A stretch of DNA of 64,000 nucleotides, from contig NZ_LR733519.1 of the NCBI RefSeq assembly GCF_902506145.1, forward strand, positions 1,004,687 to 1,068,686. Reading direction: 5' to 3'. Below, piece by piece: positions 1 to 9,077 of this stretch. Every line of letters starts with the position of its first letter. Within the stretch, counting starts at the first letter, position 1. Both the position numbers and the translations under genes were made by a program. Below the pieces are notes generated by a model. It was given only the letters and a program-made list of their open reading frames with translations. It was not told the origin of the DNA and made no database searches. Origin of the DNA: Burkholderia sp. 8Y. GTDB taxonomy: Bacteria; Pseudomonadota; Gammaproteobacteria; Burkholderiales; Burkholderiaceae.

Positions 1-81
1 GGCCGCGACGCCGCCCGCCACCGCGATATACGGAATCACGCCGTGACGGCCCTCGGGGATGGGATCGACTGATGCACTCAT
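1..81 (-). CDS. VOC/PhnB-like protein, N-terminal fragment
   Basis: Only the first 27 codons lie in the window; the gene runs off the left edge. The start ATG at 79-81 is preceded by a strong AGGAGG ribosome binding site at the right spacing. The visible residues (MSASVDPIPEGRHGVIPYIA) resemble the opening strand of PhnB-like vicinal-oxygen-chelate (glyoxalase/bleomycin-resistance fold) proteins, which typically start with a P-EG-H-V-PY pattern. The match is short, so the family call is an inference. It is divergent from the SDR gene, with about 200 bp between them. Confidence 0.5.
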   Translation of the reverse strand, partial: MSASVDPIPEGRHGVIPYIAVAGGVAA

Positions 82-284
82 GAATGCCTCCTGAAATCCG
101 CAAAAGTTGGCCATTGCCGCGTGTGCCGGATAGGCCGCACGCGGCGCACGTTCCATGGTGCCGCTTTTGGCGGACGCCGCAAAGCGTCCGGCCTCTCGCG
201 CCGCTCATGCTTAACAACTTTTCACTATTCGCTTCATACTCTCGGTCGAAGCACGTTCCACTTTCCTCATCAAACGGAGCAGTC

Positions 285-1046
285 ATGCACGATCTGAAAG
301 GCAAGTCGATTCTGATCACCGGCGCCAGCACGGGCATCGGCGCGGCAGCGGCCCGCGCGTTCGGGCGTTACGGCGCGAATGTCGCCGTGCACTACAACAG
401 TTCGAAGGAGAAGGCCGAGGAAGTCGCGAAAGACGTGCGCGCGCTCGGCGTGAGCGCGATCACCGTCGGCGCGGACGTGCGCGATTCAAAGGCGATCGAC
501 GCCGCCGTCGCGCAAACGGTCGATGCGTTCGGCAAGATCGACGTGCTCATCAACAACGCGGGCAGCCTCGTCAAGCGCGAGCCGCTCGAAAGCGTCACCG
601 ACGAACTCTTCGACGAGATCATGCATATCAACGCGCGCTCGGTCGTCGCGTTCACGCGGGCGGCGCTGCCGTCGCTGCGCTCGGGCGGCGGCGGCTCGAT
701 CATCAACGTGACGTCGGTGGCGGCGCGCAACGGCGGCGGGCCGGGCGCGCTGCTCTACGCGGCGTCGAAGGGCTTCGTCAGCACGATCACGAAGGGCATG
801 GCGAAGGAATTCACCGCCGACCGCATTCGCGTGAACGCCGTCGCGCCGGGCGTCATCGGCACGCCGTTCCATGACCGCTTCACGACGCCCGAGCAACTCG
901 ACGCCTTCCGCAAGTCGATCCCGATGGGCTTCATCGGCGAGCCGGACGATTGCAGCGGCGCGTTCCTCTATCTCGCTTCGGAGGCGCTGTCGCGCTACGT
1001 GACGGGTCAGATCATCGACGTCAACGGCGGCCAGTTGATGCCGTGA
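285..1046 (+). CDS. SDR family oxidoreductase
   Basis: A 253-residue classical short-chain dehydrogenase/reductase using NAD(P)H. The Rossmann glycine motif TGASTGIG is at residues 12-19, NNAG at 90-93, the catalytic serine near 144 and the Tyr-x-x-x-Lys pair at Y158/K162. The C-terminus ends with the usual VTGQIIDVNGG strand. The frame stays open upstream to position 84, but the ATG at 285 follows a GGAG box and gives the usual family length and a normal beta-1 strand, so the longer form is rejected. The substrate cannot be told from sequence; many relatives are annotated as 3-oxoacyl-ACP reductase or glucose dehydrogenase. It appears monocistronic. Confidence 0.9.
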   Translation: MHDLKGKSILITGASTGIGAAAARAFGRYGANVAVHYNSSKEKAEEVAKDVRALGVSAITVGADVRDSKAIDAAVAQTVDAFGKIDVLINNAGSLVKREPLESVTDELFDEIMHINARSVVAFTRAALPSLRSGGGGSIINVTSVAARNGGGPGALLYAASKGFVSTITKGMAKEFTADRIRVNAVAPGVIGTPFHDRFTTPEQLDAFRKSIPMGFIGEPDDCSGAFLYLASEALSRYVTGQIIDVNGGQLMP

Positions 1047-1103
1047 AGCTCGCCGACCGTGTTATAAGGCGCTAGGTCATACCAAAAAAGGAGAATGCAG
1101 GAG

Positions 1104-2837
1104 ATGCCTTTGAAACAGCCATATCGCTTTCGGTCCCTCGCGCTGACCGCCGCTGCCGCCGCCGCGTTCAGCGTCGCGGGCTTCGTCGAAACGTCGCCCG
1201 CCTATGCGAAAACAGCGGACACACAGCAGCGCGTTCTGACGAGCTCGGCCGTCGCCGTCGCGGACAAGTACGCCGCCGACACCGCCGAACAAATCTTCAA
1301 GCAAGGCGGCAATGCGGTCGATGCCGCAGTCGCCATCGCGTTCTCGCTCGCGGTCACGTATCCCGAGGCGGGCAACATCGGCGGCGGCGGGTTCATGACG
1401 CTCTACGTGGACCATCGGCCGTATTTCCTCGACTATCGCGAGCGCGCGCCCATTTCCGCGACGCGCAACATGTATCTCGACGACAAGGGCGAAGTCATCA
1501 AGGGCATGAGCCTGTACGGACCGCGCGCGGTCGGCGTGCCCGGCACAGTCGAAGGCATGTGGGAAGCCCAGAAGCGTTTCGGCAAGCTGAAGTGGAAGCA
1601 GGTGCTAGCGCCCGCGATCAAGTACGCGCAGGACGGTTTCGTCGTCGGCGATCAGCTGATCGAGCGGCGCGACCGCGCGTCGAAGGAATTCGCCGGCAAG
1701 ACCAACTTCGACCTTTATTTCGGCGGCATGAAGGCGGGCGAAGTCTTCAAGCAGCCGGATCTGGCGCAGACGCTGCAGCGCATTTCCGACAAGGGCGCGA
1801 AAGGCTTCTATCAGGGCAAGACCGCTGAACTGATCGCCACGTCCATGACGGGGCACGGGCTCATCACCGCACGCGATCTGAAGGAGTACAAGGCGGTTTG
1901 GCGGCAGCCCGTGGTGGCGAGCTGGAACGGCTATCGCGTCATCACCGCGCCGCCGCCGAGTTCGGGCGGCGTCGGCCTCGTGCAGTTGCTGAAGATGAAG
2001 GCCGATCTGAAGGACAAGTTCGAAGGCGTGCCGCTCGACTCCGCGCAGTACATTCACCTCGTCGCGGAGATCGAGAAGCGCGTGTTCGCCGACCGCGCGC
2101 AGTATCTCGGCGATCCCGACTTCTACAAGGTGCCGGTCGCGCAATTGATCGACGACGACTACATTCTCAAGCGCGCGCAGGAAGTCAATCCCGACACGCC
2201 GTCCGACACGAAGAGCGTCCAGCCGGGCCTCGGCACGTCGATGCCCGAGAAGGCCGAGACGACGCACTTTTCGGTCGTCGACAAATGGGGCAACGCAGTG
2301 TCGAACACGTACACGATCAACGGCTATTTCGGCGCGGGCGTGGTCGCGGAAGGCACGGGCGTCGTGCTGAACGACGAGATGGACGACTTCTCGGCCAAGC
2401 CGGGCGTGGCGAACATGTTCGGCGTCGTGGGTAGCGATGCGAACGCCATCGCGCCGCGCAAACGGCCGCTTTCGTCGATGACGCCGACCATTCTCACCAA
2501 GGACGATCAGGTCGCGATGGTGATCGGCACGCCGGGCGGATCGCGCATTTTCACGTCGATCTTCCAGGTGTTGTCGAACGTCTACGATTTCCAGATGCCG
2601 CTCGCGGAAGCGGTCGGCGCGACGCGCTTCCATCATCAACTGCTGCCGCCGAACACGATCTATCAGGAGCCGTTCCATCAGCTCGATCCGGAGGTCGTGA
2701 AGCAACTGGAGGCGAAGGGCTACAACTTTGCGATGCAGGGCTTCAACGGCGACATTCAGGCGATCCGCATCAACGGCGAAACGCCCGAGCCGATGTCAGA
2801 CCCGCGTGGGCGCGGCGTGTCGCGGGTAATTCAGTAA
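1104..2837 (+). CDS. ggt: Gamma-glutamyltransferase
   Basis: Periplasmic gamma-glutamyltransferase, which hydrolyses or transpeptidates glutathione and other gamma-glutamyl compounds. About 577 residues, normal for the family. It has an N-terminal signal peptide (alanine-rich core, likely cleaved after AYA near residue 35). The autoprocessing site is visible as TTHFSVVD, with the catalytic Thr near residue 386 that becomes the N-terminus of the small subunit. PLSSMTPTI, which holds the oxyanion serines, follows later. An ATG also occurs at 1095, but the AAGGAG box at 1088-1093 is only 1 base from it and 10 bases from 1104, so 1104 is preferred. Two hairpins follow the stop codon. Confidence 0.93.
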   Translation: MPLKQPYRFRSLALTAAAAAAFSVAGFVETSPAYAKTADTQQRVLTSSAVAVADKYAADTAEQIFKQGGNAVDAAVAIAFSLAVTYPEAGNIGGGGFMTLYVDHRPYFLDYRERAPISATRNMYLDDKGEVIKGMSLYGPRAVGVPGTVEGMWEAQKRFGKLKWKQVLAPAIKYAQDGFVVGDQLIERRDRASKEFAGKTNFDLYFGGMKAGEVFKQPDLAQTLQRISDKGAKGFYQGKTAELIATSMTGHGLITARDLKEYKAVWRQPVVASWNGYRVITAPPPSSGGVGLVQLLKMKADLKDKFEGVPLDSAQYIHLVAEIEKRVFADRAQYLGDPDFYKVPVAQLIDDDYILKRAQEVNPDTPSDTKSVQPGLGTSMPEKAETTHFSVVDKWGNAVSNTYTINGYFGAGVVAEGTGVVLNDEMDDFSAKPGVANMFGVVGSDANAIAPRKRPLSSMTPTILTKDDQVAMVIGTPGGSRIFTSIFQVLSNVYDFQMPLAEAVGATRFHHQLLPPNTIYQEPFHQLDPEVVKQLEAKGYNFAMQGFNGDIQAIRINGETPEPMSDPRGRGVSRVIQ

Positions 2838-2845
2838 GGTCCGCG

Positions 2846-2872
2846 GCGGCGCTTTCAGACTGAAAGCGCCGC
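2846..2872 (+). terminator. Hairpin after ggt
   Basis: A 12-bp perfect stem (arms 2846-2857 and 2861-2872) with a 3-base loop begins 8 bases after the ggt stop. No U-tract follows, so it may be a weak or Rho-assisted terminator, or an mRNA 3'-end stabiliser. Confidence 0.55.
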
Positions 2873-2878
2873 GTCCAT

Positions 2879-2907
2879 TCCGGACTAGGCGTTTGCCCTA
2901 GTCCGGA
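2879..2907 (+). terminator. Second hairpin after ggt
   Basis: An 11-bp perfect stem (arms 2879-2889 and 2897-2907) with a 7-base loop lies 6 bases after the first hairpin. It is GC-rich without a clear U-run. The tandem pair most likely separates ggt from the purine permease, and could equally be the start of that gene's long leader. Confidence 0.45.
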
Positions 2908-3173
2908 GTGTCGTCCTTCCCGCTGTGAAGCCCGTCCCAGGCGGGATTCTTAGAAATATAAGAATGCTGGCATGAGCGGCATGTTTCGCGCGGGATTGGA
3001 CCGCGCGTTTCGTTCCCCTAGTCTCTGTCCTGACCGAGTGCACCATGCGCCGCTGTGCGCGACGCACCCGGCGCATCCAGAACTACATACGAGACGACCC
3101 TGACGACAGACTCGCAGTGCGCAGCGACACGCGCACGGGCACCTGTTTCAGCGTGCTGATAAAGGAGCAGCTC
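2908..3173 (+). promoter_or_regulatory. Long leader region of the NCS2 permease gene
   Basis: About 265 bases separate the hairpins from the permease start and hold no convincing gene. A small A/T-rich hairpin (arms 2946-2952 and 2959-2965) and several GC-rich self-complementary stretches are visible. Purine permeases are often under RNA control, but I cannot recognise a known riboswitch core here. Confidence 0.3.
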
Positions 3174-4574
3174 ATGTTGGAATCCCCCGCCCAGCAGCTT
3201 GGCGATATCGCGCCCGTCAACCGGGAACAGGACCTTCACACAGCCAGCGGCGGCGTGCTCGACCGCTACTTCGGCATCTCTCAATCCGGCAGCACGCCGA
3301 AACGCGAAGTCGTGGCCGGCGTCACGACCTTTCTCGCGATGGTCTACTCCGTGTTCGTCGTGCCGGGCATGCTCGGCAAGGCGGGCTTCGATACGAGCGC
3401 GGTGTTCGTCGCCGTGTGCCTGACGACCGCGTTCGGCTCGCTGCTGATGGGCGTGTGGGCGCGGCTGCCCATCGCCATCGGCTGCGCCATTTCGCTGACC
3501 GCGTTCACCGCGTTCGGGCTCGTACTCGGCAAGGGCCTTTCGCCCGCCATCGCGCTCGGCGCGGTGTTCCTGATGGGCGTCGTGTTCACGGCCATTTCGG
3601 TGACCGGCGTGCGCTCGTGGATTCTGCGCAATCTGCCGACAGGCGTCGCGCATGGCACGGGCATCGGCATCGGGCTGTTTCTGCTCCTGATCGCATCGAA
3701 CGATGTCGGCCTCATCGTGAAGAATCCCGCGCCCGGCATGCCGGTCTCGCTCGGTCACATCACGGCGCTGCCCGTGCTGATGTCCGTGGCCGGACTCGCG
3801 GCCATCTTTGGTCTGGAGCGGCGGCGCGTGCCGGGCGGCATCCTGCTCGTGGTGGTCGGGCTCTCGGCGATCGGCCTCGTGATCGACCCGTCGGTGCGCT
3901 TTCACGGCGTGTTCGCGTTGCCGTCGCTCTCGGCGCCCGGCCACGCGTCGCTGATCGGCGCGATGGACATCAAAGGCGCGCTGTCGATGGCCGTGCTGCC
4001 GAGCGTGCTCGCACTCGTGATGACCGCCGTGTTCGACGCCACCGGCACGATCCGCGCGGTCGCCGGCCAGGCGGGTCAGATCGACGAAAACGGGCGCATC
4101 GTGAACGGCGGCCGCGCGCTGACGGCGGATTCCATCAGCTCGATCTTCTCCGCGTGTTTCGGCGGAGCCCCGGCTGCGGCGTATATCGAATCGTCGGTGG
4201 GCGTGGCGGCGGGCGCGAAGACCGGCCTCGCGGCGAGCGTCGTCGGCGCGCTCTTTCTCGCGGTGATGTTCCTGTCGCCGCTCGCGAGCCTCGTGCCCTC
4301 CTACGCGACCGCGCCGGCGCTGATGTACGTCGGCTTGCTGATGCTCGGCAACGTCGCCAAGCTGCACATGGACGACACGGTGGACACGATGTCCGGTCTC
4401 GTCTGCGCGGTGTTCATCGTGCTGACGGCGAATATCGTGACGGGCATCATGCTCGGCTTTTGCACGCTCGTGATCGGGCGGCTCGTGGCGGGCGAAATCC
4501 GCAAGCTCAACGTGGGAACGGTGGCGATTGCACTTGCGCTCGCCGTGTTCTATCTCGGCGGCTGGGCAATCTGA
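3174..4574 (+). CDS. NCS2 family purine permease (AzgA type)
   Basis: Inner-membrane nucleobase:proton symporter of the AzgA/GhxP branch of NCS2, probably for adenine, guanine or hypoxanthine. 466 residues with about 12-14 hydrophobic segments. The branch signature FDATGT is at residues 287-292, and the second signature [13 protein letters not shown] is at 339-351, the substrate-binding repeat. The start at 3174 follows AAAGGAG; the frame extends upstream to 3045, but that stretch is basic and unlike the family. A strong stem-loop follows the stop. It appears to be a single-gene unit with a long untranslated leader. Confidence 0.9.
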   Translation: MLESPAQQLGDIAPVNREQDLHTASGGVLDRYFGISQSGSTPKREVVAGVTTFLAMVYSVFVVPGMLGKAGFDTSAVFVAVCLTTAFGSLLMGVWARLPIAIGCAISLTAFTAFGLVLGKGLSPAIALGAVFLMGVVFTAISVTGVRSWILRNLPTGVAHGTGIGIGLFLLLIASNDVGLIVKNPAPGMPVSLGHITALPVLMSVAGLAAIFGLERRRVPGGILLVVVGLSAIGLVIDPSVRFHGVFALPSLSAPGHASLIGAMDIKGALSMAVLPSVLALVMTAVFDATGTIRAVAGQAGQIDENGRIVNGGRALTADSISSIFSACFGGAPAAAYIESSVGVAAGAKTGLAASVVGALFLAVMFLSPLASLVPSYATAPALMYVGLLMLGNVAKLHMDDTVDTMSGLVCAVFIVLTANIVTGIMLGFCTLVIGRLVAGEIRKLNVGTVAIALALAVFYLGGWAI

Positions 4575-4603
4575 GCGCGACGGCGCGTTCCCTTCGATGA
4601 AAT

Positions 4604-4643
4604 GACAAAGCCCCCGGAAGCGTTCGCTTTCGGGGGCTTTGTC
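4604..4643 (+). terminator. Terminator after the purine permease
   Basis: An 18-bp nearly perfect stem (arms 4604-4621 and 4626-4643, one G:T pair) with a GTTC loop. A-rich on the left side and T-rich on the right, so it can serve both the permease gene and the small minus-strand gene that converges on it. Confidence 0.8.
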
Positions 4644-4685
4644 CAATGCTGATGCGCTTTGACCGGGCGTCAGGCCGACGCAGAC

Positions 4686-4835
4686 TTACTTGCGGCGATA
4701 CGATTCAACGAGGATTTCGCAGTTTTGCAGATGCAATTGCAGGGCGCGATCCCACTCGCGACGCACCGCAGCCTTCGCCGCGCGCATCCACGAACCGAAC
4801 GAAACGAGCAAAGATTGTTGAGCGGTGGTTTTCAT
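4686..4835 (-). CDS. Small hypothetical protein (49 residues)
   Basis: A 49-codon reading frame from ATG at 4835 to TAA at 4686. The product begins MKTTAQQSLLVSFGSWMRAA and continues with a basic, probably helical stretch ending in SYRRK. A GAGAG element sits at a plausible distance upstream, and the frame ends just before the shared terminator at 4604-4643, which suits a real short gene convergent with the permease. I do not recognise the family; it has no signal peptide or membrane segment. It could be a small regulatory or DNA-associated protein, but that is not shown. Confidence 0.5.
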   Translation of the reverse strand: MKTTAQQSLLVSFGSWMRAAKAAVRREWDRALQLHLQNCEILVESYRRK

Positions 4836-4961
4836 GAGCGTCTCTCGGGGTAAGTAGCTAGGGGATAACCCTAACTATACCCTTTTCATGCTGCACTGCA
4901 ACCATTTCTCAAAAAAGATACACCGTCCCGCGTCGCGCGCCCGGTCGGATTTTCCGATTCA

Positions 4962-6083
4962 TCACTTCGCCAGCAGTTGGCCGTGGCGCGCAGGTCCGTG
5001 GCCCGCGATCCGCGCGACGAGCATTCCCGCCGTCGCGAAACGCGTCCAGTGGCGCGCGTACAGGACGCCCTCCGTTTGCGCGACAAGCGGAATCAGCCGA
5101 TCCTCCAGCGGATCGAGAATGTCGGCAATCGTCGCGCCGCCGCGCACGCGCTCACCCACCTCACGCCGATGCAGGATCACACCGGACACCGGCGCGTGGA
5201 TGTACTCGCACCCGGCAAGCGGCGTCGGGCAATGATGAAGCGGCGGCGGCTCGGGTGCATCGCCCGAGATGAAGCCCGCGTGCGTCAGATAATCGACGAT
5301 TGCCTGCGCGTCGTGCGCCGCCGTTTCGTGCGACACATCGCGCACGCCGCGCAGTTCGAGCGTGACCGGCGTGACGCCCATCGGGATCGGGAAACGCGCG
5401 CCGAACGCATCGCGCAGGTAGCGCCACGCCGACGTGCACGCTTCGTCGAACGGCTCGCCGCCCGACACGTCGGCCAGCAATTGCGCCTCGCTGCCGAGAT
5501 AGCGCGCGAGCGGCTCGATGGCGGGCCACGCAGCGGGCGTCGTGTACAGGTGCGCGACGGCTTCCCAGTCGCAGTGCAGGTCGATGACCAGATTCGCGTC
5601 GCACGCGAGACGCATCAGCGCGATGCGTTGCGATTCCAGCTCCGTCGCGCCTTCGCTTGCCGCGAAATGGCGGCGCAGCGCGGCGCGGACGAGTCCGGCG
5701 TTGCGCGCGGCGTCGTCGGTGAAGCGGCCGTCGAGTTGCGTCGCGAGCGCAGGACCGGGATCGGGAAAGCGCCGGTTGTAGTCGTGTCCCGACTGCATGT
5801 CGAAGCGGCCCATGTGCGTGCCGAACCAGTGCTGATTCAACCCGGCAGGATTCGCGACGGGCACGAGCACGATGCGCGCGTTGAGCCCGCCCGCCGCCTC
5901 AAGCGCGGCGAAGCGCCGCTTCAGCATCCACGCGACGACCATGCCGGGCAACTCGTCCGCGTGCAGCGACGCCTGGATATAGACCTTCGGCGCGGTCTCG
6001 CCGCCGGGTCCGAACGAATAGCTCGTGATCGCGCGCCGGGTGCCGAGCGCGGCGCCGACGAGCGAGTGATCGTGAATCTGCAT
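4962..6083 (-). CDS. Succinylglutamate desuccinylase/aspartoacylase family protein
   Basis: A 373-residue zinc-dependent deacylase/carboxypeptidase of the M14-like AstE/ASPA superfamily. Zinc ligands are visible as HADE (H41, E44) and in IDLHCD (H170). The substrate-carboxylate pattern with NPAGLNQH near 79-86 and DYNRRFP at 101-107 is also present. A C-terminal beta domain around 290-360 (HAPVSGVILHRREVGERV) resembles a lipoyl-like barrel, as in other members. The exact substrate is unknown. It lies just upstream, on the same strand, of nothing else; the amino-acid binding protein gene precedes it by 85 bp, which suggests a shared unit for uptake and hydrolysis of an acylated amino acid. Confidence 0.85.
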   Translation of the reverse strand: MQIHDHSLVGAALGTRRAITSYSFGPGGETAPKVYIQASLHADELPGMVVAWMLKRRFAALEAAGGLNARIVLVPVANPAGLNQHWFGTHMGRFDMQSGHDYNRRFPDPGPALATQLDGRFTDDAARNAGLVRAALRRHFAASEGATELESQRIALMRLACDANLVIDLHCDWEAVAHLYTTPAAWPAIEPLARYLGSEAQLLADVSGGEPFDEACTSAWRYLRDAFGARFPIPMGVTPVTLELRGVRDVSHETAAHDAQAIVDYLTHAGFISGDAPEPPPLHHCPTPLAGCEYIHAPVSGVILHRREVGERVRGGATIADILDPLEDRLIPLVAQTEGVLYARHWTRFATAGMLVARIAGHGPARHGQLLAK

Positions 6084-6168
6084 CGCATCTGACCTTCGAA
6101 ACTGCCGCGTAAAAAAGCGAAAGGCACCGCGAACGATGCCTTCCGACGCATGAACGACGCTCGCGCGA

Positions 6169-6978
6169 TTACTGGATCGAGACGTCCGTCGCGAAGTATT
6201 TCGCCATGATGCGCTTGAACCTGCCGTCCTTCTTGATCGCGTCGAACGCCTGATTCAGGCCCTTCTGGAGATCGGCGTCGCCTTTGCGCAGGCCGATGGC
6301 CGTGCCCGGACCGATAATCGCCTTGTCCTCGACGATCGGCCCGACAAGCGCGAACGGCTTGCCCTGCGGCTTCTTCAGAAAGCCGATGGCCGCCTGCGCC
6401 GCGTCCGTGAACATGGCGTCGATGCGGCCCGCGACGAGGTCGCCCTCGACCTGTTCCTGATCGGCGTACGCGACGATCGTCACGCCCTGCGGTTCCCACT
6501 TCGCCTTCGCGTAGCGTTCCTGCACCGTGCCCTGCTCGACGCCCACGCGCTTGCCCTTGAGCGCCTGCGGCGTCGGCAGAATGCCCGAGCCGGCGCGCGC
6601 GACGAGTTGCGCGTGCGTGTCGTAGAGCGGCTCGGTGAAGTCGATCTGCTTCAGGCGCTCATCGGTGATGCCCATGTCGGAGAGCACGGCGTCGAATTTG
6701 CGTGCCTTCAGGCCGGGAATCATGCCGTCGAAATTGTTCTCGACCCAGACGCACTTGACCTTCATCTGCGCGCACAGGGCATTGCCGAGGTCGATATCGA
6801 AGCCGACGAGTTTGCCGTCAGGCTGCTTCGACTCGAACGGCGGATACGACGGATCGACGGCGAAGCGGATTTGCGTGATGTCCTTCGCGTGCGCGGACAA
6901 CGAGGTGATGGCGAGTGCGGCGAGCATCGCGCGCAGAGCGAACGATGCGGACTTGCTGACGAACTTCTTCTGCGACAT
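6169..6978 (-). CDS. Polar amino-acid ABC transporter substrate-binding protein
   Basis: A 269-residue periplasmic binding protein of the SBP_bac_3 family (lysine/arginine/ornithine/histidine type). The signal peptide ends near SAHA (residue 32). The mature start has the typical IRFAVDPSYPPFES followed by GFDIDLGNALC. The ligand-binding arginine/aspartate pattern (DAVLSDMGITDERLKQIDFTEP) and the second-lobe motif GKRVGVEQGTVQERY are present. No permease or ATPase gene is adjacent, so it either works with a transporter encoded elsewhere or feeds the deacylase encoded 85 bp downstream. The ligand cannot be assigned from sequence. Confidence 0.88.
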   Translation of the reverse strand: MSQKKFVSKSASFALRAMLAALAITSLSAHAKDITQIRFAVDPSYPPFESKQPDGKLVGFDIDLGNALCAQMKVKCVWVENNFDGMIPGLKARKFDAVLSDMGITDERLKQIDFTEPLYDTHAQLVARAGSGILPTPQALKGKRVGVEQGTVQERYAKAKWEPQGVTIVAYADQEQVEGDLVAGRIDAMFTDAAQAAIGFLKKPQGKPFALVGPIVEDKAIIGPGTAIGLRKGDADLQKGLNQAFDAIKKDGRFKRIMAKYFATDVSIQ

Positions 6979-7099
6979 TCCAATCCTTCGAGACTAGCGG
7001 TGATGGCTGACGCGCTTGCGTTGGCGTGCTGCACGAATGCGGACGCGGCGCGCGTTGATCCCTTGCGGGAAAACCCGGAATGTTAGCAAACTGCGAGAG

Positions 7100-8188
7100 T
7101 CACGGCACGACGGAAAGGAACAGAAACGCAGCGAAAATGACGAGATGCACGACGCCTTGCAGCACCGTCGAGCGGCCCGTGCCGAGCGTGATGACGGAGA
7201 CGATCAGCGTCAGCGCGAGCATCGTGATCTCCTTCGGCGCGAGGCCGAGCGAGATCGGCTGGCCCATGCCGATCGACACGATGGCCACCGCCGGAATTGT
7301 TAATCCGATGCTCGCGAGCGCCGAGCCGAGCGCCAGATTCAGGCTTGTCTGCAAGCGGTCGAGCCGCGCCGCGCGCAGCGCCGCGAACCCTTCGGGAAGC
7401 AGCACGAGCGCGGCAATGACCACGCCGACGACCGCTTCCGGCGCGCCCGCCGCCGCCACACCGGCCTCGACGGCGGGCGACAGCAGCTTGGCTAGCCCGA
7501 CCACCGCGACGAGCGACACCATCAGAAACACGAGCGCGATCCACGCTTCGGCGTTGCTCGGCGGCGGCGCGTGCGGACCGTCATCGGCGTCGGCGGATGT
7601 CGCCTTCGGCACCAACGGCAGGAAATAATCGCGATGCCGAATGGTCTGCACGAACACGAACACGATGTACAACACGAGCGACACCACGCCGACGAAGACC
7701 AGTTGCGACGTGGAGAGCGCGGGGCCCGCGACCGTGCTCGTGAAGTTGGGCAGCACGAGTGTCAGCACGGACAGCGCGCAAAGAATGGCGAGCGCGGCGC
7801 TTGCGCCTTGCAGCTGGAAGTCCTGCACGTGATGCCGCAGACCGCCCATCAGCAGACAAAGCCCGACGATGCCGTTGCCGCAGATCATGATCGCGGCGAA
7901 GACGGTATCGCGGGGCAGCGCCGCCTTCTCGGGGCCGCCAGAGAGCATCACGGAGACGATCAGCGCCACTTCGATGATCGTCACCGCCACCGCCAGCACC
8001 AGCGTGCCGAACGGCTCCCCGACGCGATGCGCGACCACTTCGGCGTGATGCACCGCCGCGAAAACCGCGCAGGCCAGCGCGATCGCCGCCAGCGCCGTCA
8101 GCACGGCGCTGTGCATGAGCGCGGCCGCGCCGAGCACGATGAGCGCGAGAATCGGCGCAACGAGGGTCCAGTCGAGCTTGAGTTTCAT
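7100..8188 (-). CDS. chaA: ChaA-type Ca2+/H+ (Na+) antiporter
   Basis: A 362-residue inner-membrane exchanger of the CaCA superfamily, ChaA branch, exporting calcium, sodium or potassium for protons. Two alpha-repeat regions are visible: GEPFGTLVLAVAVTIIEVAL near residues 57-76, with the ion-binding Glu, and the second repeat in LALGSALASIGLTIPAVAIV. Ten or so hydrophobic segments alternate with short loops, and a hydrophilic central loop contains an acidic DADDG. The open frame extends further upstream to 8323, but ATG 8188 follows GGAGCGCCG and begins the first membrane segment, so it is chosen. It appears monocistronic. Confidence 0.85.
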   Translation of the reverse strand: MKLKLDWTLVAPILALIVLGAAALMHSAVLTALAAIALACAVFAAVHHAEVVAHRVGEPFGTLVLAVAVTIIEVALIVSVMLSGGPEKAALPRDTVFAAIMICGNGIVGLCLLMGGLRHHVQDFQLQGASAALAILCALSVLTLVLPNFTSTVAGPALSTSQLVFVGVVSLVLYIVFVFVQTIRHRDYFLPLVPKATSADADDGPHAPPPSNAEAWIALVFLMVSLVAVVGLAKLLSPAVEAGVAAAGAPEAVVGVVIAALVLLPEGFAALRAARLDRLQTSLNLALGSALASIGLTIPAVAIVSIGMGQPISLGLAPKEITMLALTLIVSVITLGTGRSTVLQGVVHLVIFAAFLFLSVVP

Positions 8189-8372
8189 CGGCGCTCCGGG
8201 CGGAGTGAGGTGAATGGGGTCGTCGGCAAGGGTGGGATGCAACCGCCCCGGCCAACGACGACGCCATCGGCATGATAGCGGGCGCAAACACCGCCGACGA
8301 TGACACGCAATACCACGACACAAAAGAAAACGGACGGCCTGAGCCGTCCGCGACGCGCCGTTCAGCGAGGCG

Positions 8373-8804
8373 TTACGACACGAGTTCGGCGTTCAGCGTG
8401 ATCTTGGCGTTGCCGGCGAAGAGCTTCGACACCGGGCAGCCCTCCTTCGCCGCCTGCGCGGCCTTGTCGAACGCGGCCTTGTCCGCGCCGGGGATTTTCG
8501 CCTTCAGATCGAGCTGGCAAGACGTGATGGTGAAGCCTTCGCCGTCTTTCTCCAGCGTGACCGTGGACTTCGTTTCGAGGCTTTCCGCCTTCATGCCCGC
8601 CTGTTCGAGCTGCAGCGAAAGCGCCATCGTGAAACAGCCGGCGTGAGCCGCGCCGATCAATTCCTCGGGGTTCGTGCCCGGACCTTCCTCGAAGCGCGAC
8701 TTGAATCCGTACGGCGCTTCGTTGAGCACGCCGGTTTGCGTCGAGATGAAACCCTTGCCGTCCTTGATGCCGCCGCTCCATTTAGCCGATGCCGTCTTTT
8801 GCAC
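8373..8804 (-). CDS. osmC: OsmC family peroxiredoxin
   Basis: A 143-residue organic-hydroperoxide reductase of the OsmC branch, the same length as Escherichia coli OsmC. The two redox cysteines are C57 (AHAGCFTMAL) and C123 (EGCPVSKLFAG). The first reduces the peroxide and the second resolves the disulfide. A longer frame begins at 8915, but the GTG at 8804 follows GGAG at good spacing and starts exactly where the family does (VQKTASAKWSGG), so GTG is preferred. It is likely a single gene, divergent from the FAD oxidoreductase. Confidence 0.88.
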   Translation of the reverse strand: MQKTASAKWSGGIKDGKGFISTQTGVLNEAPYGFKSRFEEGPGTNPEELIGAAHAGCFTMALSLQLEQAGMKAESLETKSTVTLEKDGEGFTITSCQLDLKAKIPGADKAAFDKAAQAAKEGCPVSKLFAGNAKITLNAELVS

Positions 8805-9077
8805 GAGAGTTCTCCATGAAAATGGTTGCCATTGCGTTCGACCGGGCGCGTTCGCCTGGACGCCGATGACTGCGCGCGCCACGCCCGGTCCCGATGACGC
8901 GTGGTCGATGGACACGTCGCGCCGAAGGGACTGCGCGAAGCATCGCGTTCATCGTAGCGGATCGGGGCTCGCGGCGCAGCGAGCGCGCTGGCGCACGACT
9001 TTTGTTCGATGGCGAAGCCTCGCCGATTCCCTTAGCATGCTTGCCTCGTCCACTTCATCGGCTCACGCACAGCATGA

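Noticed and set aside
3018..4646. 542-codon minus-strand open frame opposite the purine permease
   Set aside because: Composition is Arg/His/Asp-rich low complexity, the usual antisense shadow of a GC-rich gene; the plus strand encodes a clear NCS2 permease.
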